From the NCBI RefSeq assembly GCF_010389155.1, contig NC_057764.1:39998275-40062274 (forward strand): a DNA stretch of 64,000 nucleotides. Reading direction: 5' to 3'. Both the position numbers and the translations under genes were made by a program. The notes beneath the pieces were generated by a model that saw nothing but the letters and a program-made list of their open reading frames with translations, searched no databases and was not told the origin of the DNA. The stretch comes from Erigeron canadensis. Its lineage: Eukaryota > Streptophyta > Magnoliopsida > Asterales > Asteraceae. This document shows, piece by piece, positions 59,200-64,000 of this stretch. How positions within the stretch are numbered: position 1 is the first letter of the stretch; each line of letters begins with the position of its first letter.

Positions 59200-61952
59200 T
59201 GGAATGTAGTATATCAGGAGTAGGTGAAGAGTTTGTCAAGTGGAGTTGGTACTCGGTACACGTGGGGTTATCTCAAATAATCTGTAACATACTCGAACAT
59301 CCTTTCAAGCAAGTTAGAAACTAGCTTATCCTATGTATATTCCATTGACCTCGTTGTTTTGTATACACGAGATGAAAAATATCAAAAATTTACTGGGTGG
59401 AAATATTATATGTAGTCTCCATATTTAGAGCGTCACTTGTTATTTTACCTGTGCATTACCGCGAAACACATTTTATTATACAAAATTTTTTTGGATATAA
59501 ACATCATATAGCAGTAATACTCTAACACAAATACATTTACGTCAAATCTTTGGATCCAAAATTTGAAAGAAAATTTGAAAGAAGACAAAAAAAAAAAAAA
59601 GAAGAAAACATTTAGCAATAATAAAATAATGTATAATAACATTCACTAAAAACAATAATTCTTTAACTAATGTTATATGGTCGTAAAACCTAACGATAAT
59701 GAGAATTACTATATATTATAAAATATTATATACAACAAAACGGATGACAATAATCAATATCAGATGTCTAAAGATAGAAATTGTAAATGTGTAAAAGTAG
59801 TTTGATAAGAACATGAGAACCCAAAAATTTATATTCAAAAAATGAAAAGAAAAACCTTGATGTGGTAAAAGTTAAAAATTAAAAACTTTAAGGGGTACAA
59901 ATGATAATAGACAAAAGTTAAAAGATAAACTGTAGGAATAGAAATAGACAATTGGTAAAAGTAAAAAGATGTTGTACATTGTGCATCAATATTTGTATTT
60001 TTCATGTTGGTTTTTAGTATAGTTAAGATGAGAATATAAGGTTGTCGGGTATCTAAGCTTAGGTGTGGAACCCTCACATATTATTTTTTTAATCCATAAA
60101 AATCATGGAGGTCCATTCATTTATTCATTAAACAAGAAATAATAAAGTATTAGTGTGTAAGGGGTTCCAGACCTAAGCTTAGATGTCGAACAACCTTATA
60201 TTCCATTTTCCCTAGTCATAATGGTACAAAATTGATGTTTACACAAACATTGTAGTCATACATATATTGCATAGTATTAGAAGGATTATTAAAAAGGATT
60301 TTTAACATCATTTATTATCTTTCTTTTAAAATCTAATAAAGTAAACTCTTTTTAAAATTTAAATTTTAAGCCTTTTATATGACTACATAGTATATACCCT
60401 TAAATAAAACCAAAAATTTTCACACATATCTCATATTCCACTAGTATCTCTATTTGAGAATATACACTTTTATTAACTATACCATCTTACTTGATGATTT
60501 ATAAAAAGACCTATCTTCCCTCTCTACCGAATGCATTCTGAGTCCCGGGTACCCAACATTGACTAACATATGTTAACTCTCTTGCATCATTAGCCACAAT
60601 TACTAAGACAAATTGTAACGGAAGGTAAGAAAAATGGTAAAAAGAAATGATACGAAAACAAAAGATTAAGAATTATAGGTGAAAAGGGATAGATGATATA
60701 ATTTATCTATGTTAAAAAGGATAGTGAGTCCAATTTTGTTTTGTGTTATATTATATACAACAACAACATGACTTGATCTCTATCAAAACAGGGTATGAGA
60801 GAAATATAGATGGTCTTACTTTTTATCAAAAGATAAAAAAAACAGTTTTATATTATATGATGTTTTATTTGATTTTGTTTGGATATATTGTTAAGCATTA
60901 TGAGTTGGAGTTAAGAATTAACTTTGTAGGTAAATAGTTAAAAAGTATAAAAAATTGAAAAACTTGAAAATGTGATTTAGAAAAGCAATGTTTTAAATAC
61001 CGGTACGTGCTGACCGGTATTACCCGGAATACCAAATATCGGGTGGTACCCCGGTATTTTACACACGGTATTTTGATTATACCGCCCCATGTAAATACCG
61101 GCCGATATTTACGAAATATCGGTGATATCGGTAAGGTAATACTAGCGGTAAGAATCTTTACTTCAAAATTTTTTTTAAAGAAAGGGGATATCAATATATC
61201 ATCAGCCAACGATCTAAATTAACAAACACCATACAAAAACCTACCCTAAAAAAAACCTACCTAATTATGAACAATATCATCAACCACCACCTAAAATTGA
61301 CACACACTATACAACCCTTAATTCCCTAAATTTCAATCGCCACCATCGCCTCTTCCGAGTTGTAAACCACCACCACCTAAATTATCAACTTATTAAGGTA
61401 ATTTTTTTTTATTAAGTTTTTATATTATACAAAATCTACTTTAATTAGCTAAATTATTTACTACGTCTTATTCTTTATGAATTTCTTTAGAATCTTGTTA
61501 AATAAAAGTATTAATCTCGAGCCAAATTTTTTAAAACTTATTAGGGTATTTCATATCTTTCTGCTAGAATATAAGACTATATTAAGGTATATTTTATTGA
61601 ATCTTGTTATATACTTATATGTTAGTTTGTTAAAGTAAAGTATGAATCTTGTTATATTTTGTTATATGGTTAAAAGTAGTCTATACGTATTTTATGTTAG
61701 GAACATCATGTTTATTAAAGATATTATGATAAATTTCAAGGAAAATATATTATATCCAGACTACACAAAATACCGGCCGGCATTTATGAAATACCGTATA
61801 ATACCGGTATATCGGCCTCCTGATGACAACCCGATATAATTAAAATACCGATATTTAAAACATGGTGAACGATTAATCAACCAAGCCAAACCACATCATA
61901 AACCTCTTTCTTATCCCCACACTGCTTCACTATTCTCCAACCCATCCAAACC
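59200..61952. other. Intergenic between HSP70 and the FAD oxidoreductase
   Basis: AT-rich. It holds HSP70 upstream DNA, a possible degenerate (CAA)n-headed SINE trace at about 60758-60825, and the element at 60988-61863. No gene is supported. The last approximately 90 bp are the presumed leader of the oxidoreductase gene. Confidence 0.5.
60988..61863. mobile_element. Non-autonomous element with ATGTTTTAAATACCG termini
   Basis: It begins ATGTTTTAAATACCGGTA and ends TACCGATATTTAAAACAT, imperfect inverted termini. Subterminal regions are dense in short TACCGG/CCGGTA and GATATCGG words in both orientations, resembling transposase-binding arrays. No coding region. The flanking octamers do not match, so the superfamily is undetermined (hAT-like is possible). 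Confidence 0.6.
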
Positions 61953-64000
61953 ATGTTCACTACTTCAACCAATCTCACCTTCACACCCACTTTTGCCTTC
62001 ACAAAAACAACCCACTTCCCGTTTCCACCCGCAACCCACTTTCACAAACCCATAATCAAATGTGCCAAAAAAGTTGCAAAAAGAACAGGCAAATCAAGAT
62101 ACCCATCAGAGAAAAGAAAGCTTAAGTCAATCCAACAACAAACACAAACTCAATTTGATAAATTTAATGGCTTTTGGAGGTTTTATAAACTCAGTGTTGA
62201 TATTGATAATGACCCCGGTAAAGATTTTCTTGATGTTTCTGAGGGTTTGCTTCAACAAGTTGCTAAAGTTCTCGAATTCCCGGTAATCGGTTTGTTTCGG
62301 TATTAACACATTATAATTTTTGAGATATAGATTTTGGGTATGATTTATTTTTATTTTTTTTTAATTGTTGTATATGTGATTTTTGTTAAGTTTTGTTGAA
62401 GTGTAAGTAGTGATATAGTTATAAAAATAAATAAATTCAAATTAGGTTTTCCCTATTCAGAAGTGGTTACTGACTTACTGGGGAGGACAAGTTTTTGGCT
62501 CAGATAAATAGGCAACTTAACTGCCTATCTACATGATCGTTTCGAACCCTTTCCCCGGCCACCCACAAGTTGTTTACATAGGGCGGTTTGAACCCCGCGT
62601 GTCTTTGTTTTTATTTTTTATAATTTGAACAGCAGAAACTGCGAGATGTCTTGTGATAAGATATTTTCTTTAATCCTTTTGTGTCATTGTTAAAAATGTT
62701 ATCTTGGTTTAAATTTTGCTAAATGATAATGTTATATTGCTCAACCATGTTATCTAATCTTGCAAATTGCAAAATGGGAACAAAAGAAAGAAAGTTTTTT
62801 TTTTTTTTAGCTTGCTTGTTTGAGTAATTTTGGACTAATTGTTAAATTGTGACAAAGAAAAGGTGAAGACTGTCAATTAAGGTAAGCAAAGATATTTAAT
62901 TTGACAAGTTTGGGGACTAAAAGTTTCATCATTCATCAAATGGAATGAAAGCTCAGTTTTGGACCATTGGTGTAATTTAAGGAGTCAAACATAGTTCAAT
63001 TTTGATAAATGTTCCCACGTGATCAAATTAGGATTTCTTGTTACCATTTTTGGTAGTTTTCCGTAAAAATAAACCCGTTTGTGTTCGCAGTCTTTCTCCT
63101 TCATGATATGCAAGATATGGTTGTTTTTATGTATCTTCCCAAGGATTCAAAAATAGTGTTTCATTGTATTTGAAGCCAATCGATTATGTTTTGATTAGGT
63201 AATCTGTTGTATGTTTATATCCAGGTTGCTTCTATGTTGCCACCAGAAGCTTTTACGGTTTTAAGGAAATCATTCGATGCTAGAAAGGTCAGTGAGTTGC
63301 TTTTCATTTTCTTCTAAACAGAATTTTGTAAAATGACAACATTATGGTGTAAATGTATCTGATTGACTCTAGGGAAAAGTCCTTCTTTGCAGAGTCAGAG
63401 AGCGCCAAAATTTGTGTACACGGTGGAGATGGATGTTGATAAGCTTTTGAATCTAGAACCTCGAACTTATGACTTTATTTCTCGTTTGGAACCCAAAATT
63501 GGGGTAATAGAGCATATGTCTTATGAAAGAGTAGTTGGTGATTTAGTTGATGTAGTTAATGGTAGCAAGAAGATTGACAAAGATAAGGTCCTGGGAGAAA
63601 CTGGTCATAGTGGTTCACTAAGCTCCTCTAAGACTCCCGTTACTAAAAAGCCAAAGATTGCAGTTGTGGGTAGTGGTCCAGCAGGTTTGTTTGCTTCTCT
63701 TGTACTTGCGGAGTTCGGTGTTGATGTCACTTTGATAGAAAGAGGGCAGCCAGTTGAGAAACGTGGGCGTGATATTGGTGCTTTGGTTGTGCGAAAAATA
63801 CTACAACAAGATAGCAACTTTTGTTTTGGCGAGGTTATATCTTGTTACACTGATACTTTACTTTATTGTGTGTTCCTTTTTTTTTGTATAAAGCATGATA
63901 AGTTTATAACCATGCACCCAGAGTTAACATCACGCAGTCTTTGCTTATCTAATTTGGGTGGCATTGCATTATAAAGCTAAATAGTCTGATTTTAGTAACT
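61953..64000 (+). CDS. PDE327: Plastid FAD/NAD(P)-binding oxidoreductase (PDE327-like), 5' part
   Basis: Exons: 61953-62282, 63225-63287, 63393-63833. The gene continues past the window edge. All joins are phase 0, giving 278 codons so far. The first approximately 45 residues are Ser/Thr/Phe-rich and low in acids, like a chloroplast transit peptide. KIAVVGSGPAGLFASLVLAE contains the dinucleotide-binding GxGxxG (GSGPAG at residues 224-229), followed by VDVTLIERG, the usual acidic end of the second strand. The preceding LLNLEPRTYDFISRLEPKIG and following NFCFGE fit a family of uncharacterised FAD-dependent dehydrogenases. The Arabidopsis member is linked to pigment-defective embryos, so a plastid role is likely, but the substrate is unknown. 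The acceptor at 63393 was chosen because only it keeps frame into SQRAPKFVYTVEMD. Confidence 0.85.

Noticed and set aside
1..64000. CRISPR arrays, rRNA or tRNA genes, and complete LTR retrotransposons
   Set aside because: No regularly spaced repeats, no tRNA-like cloverleaf outside the SINE, no gag-pol frames and no paired long direct repeats of LTR type were seen.

Overview
The window is nuclear DNA of a eudicot plant. Intron-rich genes of plant families (MPS1/PRD2, eIF(iso)4G, cytosolic HSP70, a plastid-type FAD oxidoreductase) sit in AT-rich DNA full of small DNA transposons, Helitron-like elements and a (TTG)n-tailed SINE. The species cannot be named from this sequence.

Layout: 1-11.7 kb is gene-poor and holds a fold-back MITE, a Mutator-like element with a perfect 9-bp target duplication, a small hAT-type element and a hairpin. 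At 11.7-16.0 kb (minus) lies the meiotic gene MPS1/PRD2, with a SINE in one intron. At 18.2-23.3 kb (minus) is a complete nine-exon eIF(iso)4G gene. From about 27 to 55.4 kb there are three further partial copies of that gene. Copy 2 (27.7-31.9 kb) is a pseudogene. Copy 3 (44.0-47.1 kb) is rearranged but keeps an open spliced reading frame for a MIF4G-only chimera. Copy 4 (55.1-55.4 kb) is a one-exon relic. Copies 2 and 3 share a scrambled exon order, and all three share the same downstream flank. Transposons landed between and inside the copies: a PIF/Harbinger element (32.2-34.0 kb), a hAT remnant (34.9-36.5 kb), a Mutator-like element (41.0-42.2 kb), a small Helitron (46.5-46.8 kb), and a 5.55-kb non-autonomous Helitron (48.8-54.3 kb) carrying fragments that look like GAPDH and an EH-domain endocytic protein.

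At 57.0-59.0 kb (minus) is an intact intronless HSP70 with a TATA box and a candidate heat-shock element. From 61.95 kb to the right edge (plus) is the 5' part of an FAD/NAD(P)-binding oxidoreductase like Arabidopsis PDE327.

The ordinary genes are unrelated housekeeping or meiotic genes. The notable system is the eIF(iso)4G duplication: the paralogous copies supply empty-site references that date and delimit several insertions, copy 3 looks like a new chimeric gene, and part of it appears to have been overwritten by gene conversion from the intact gene. All exon boundaries were read by eye from splice motifs, reading phase and paralogue comparison. No alignment or database search was run.
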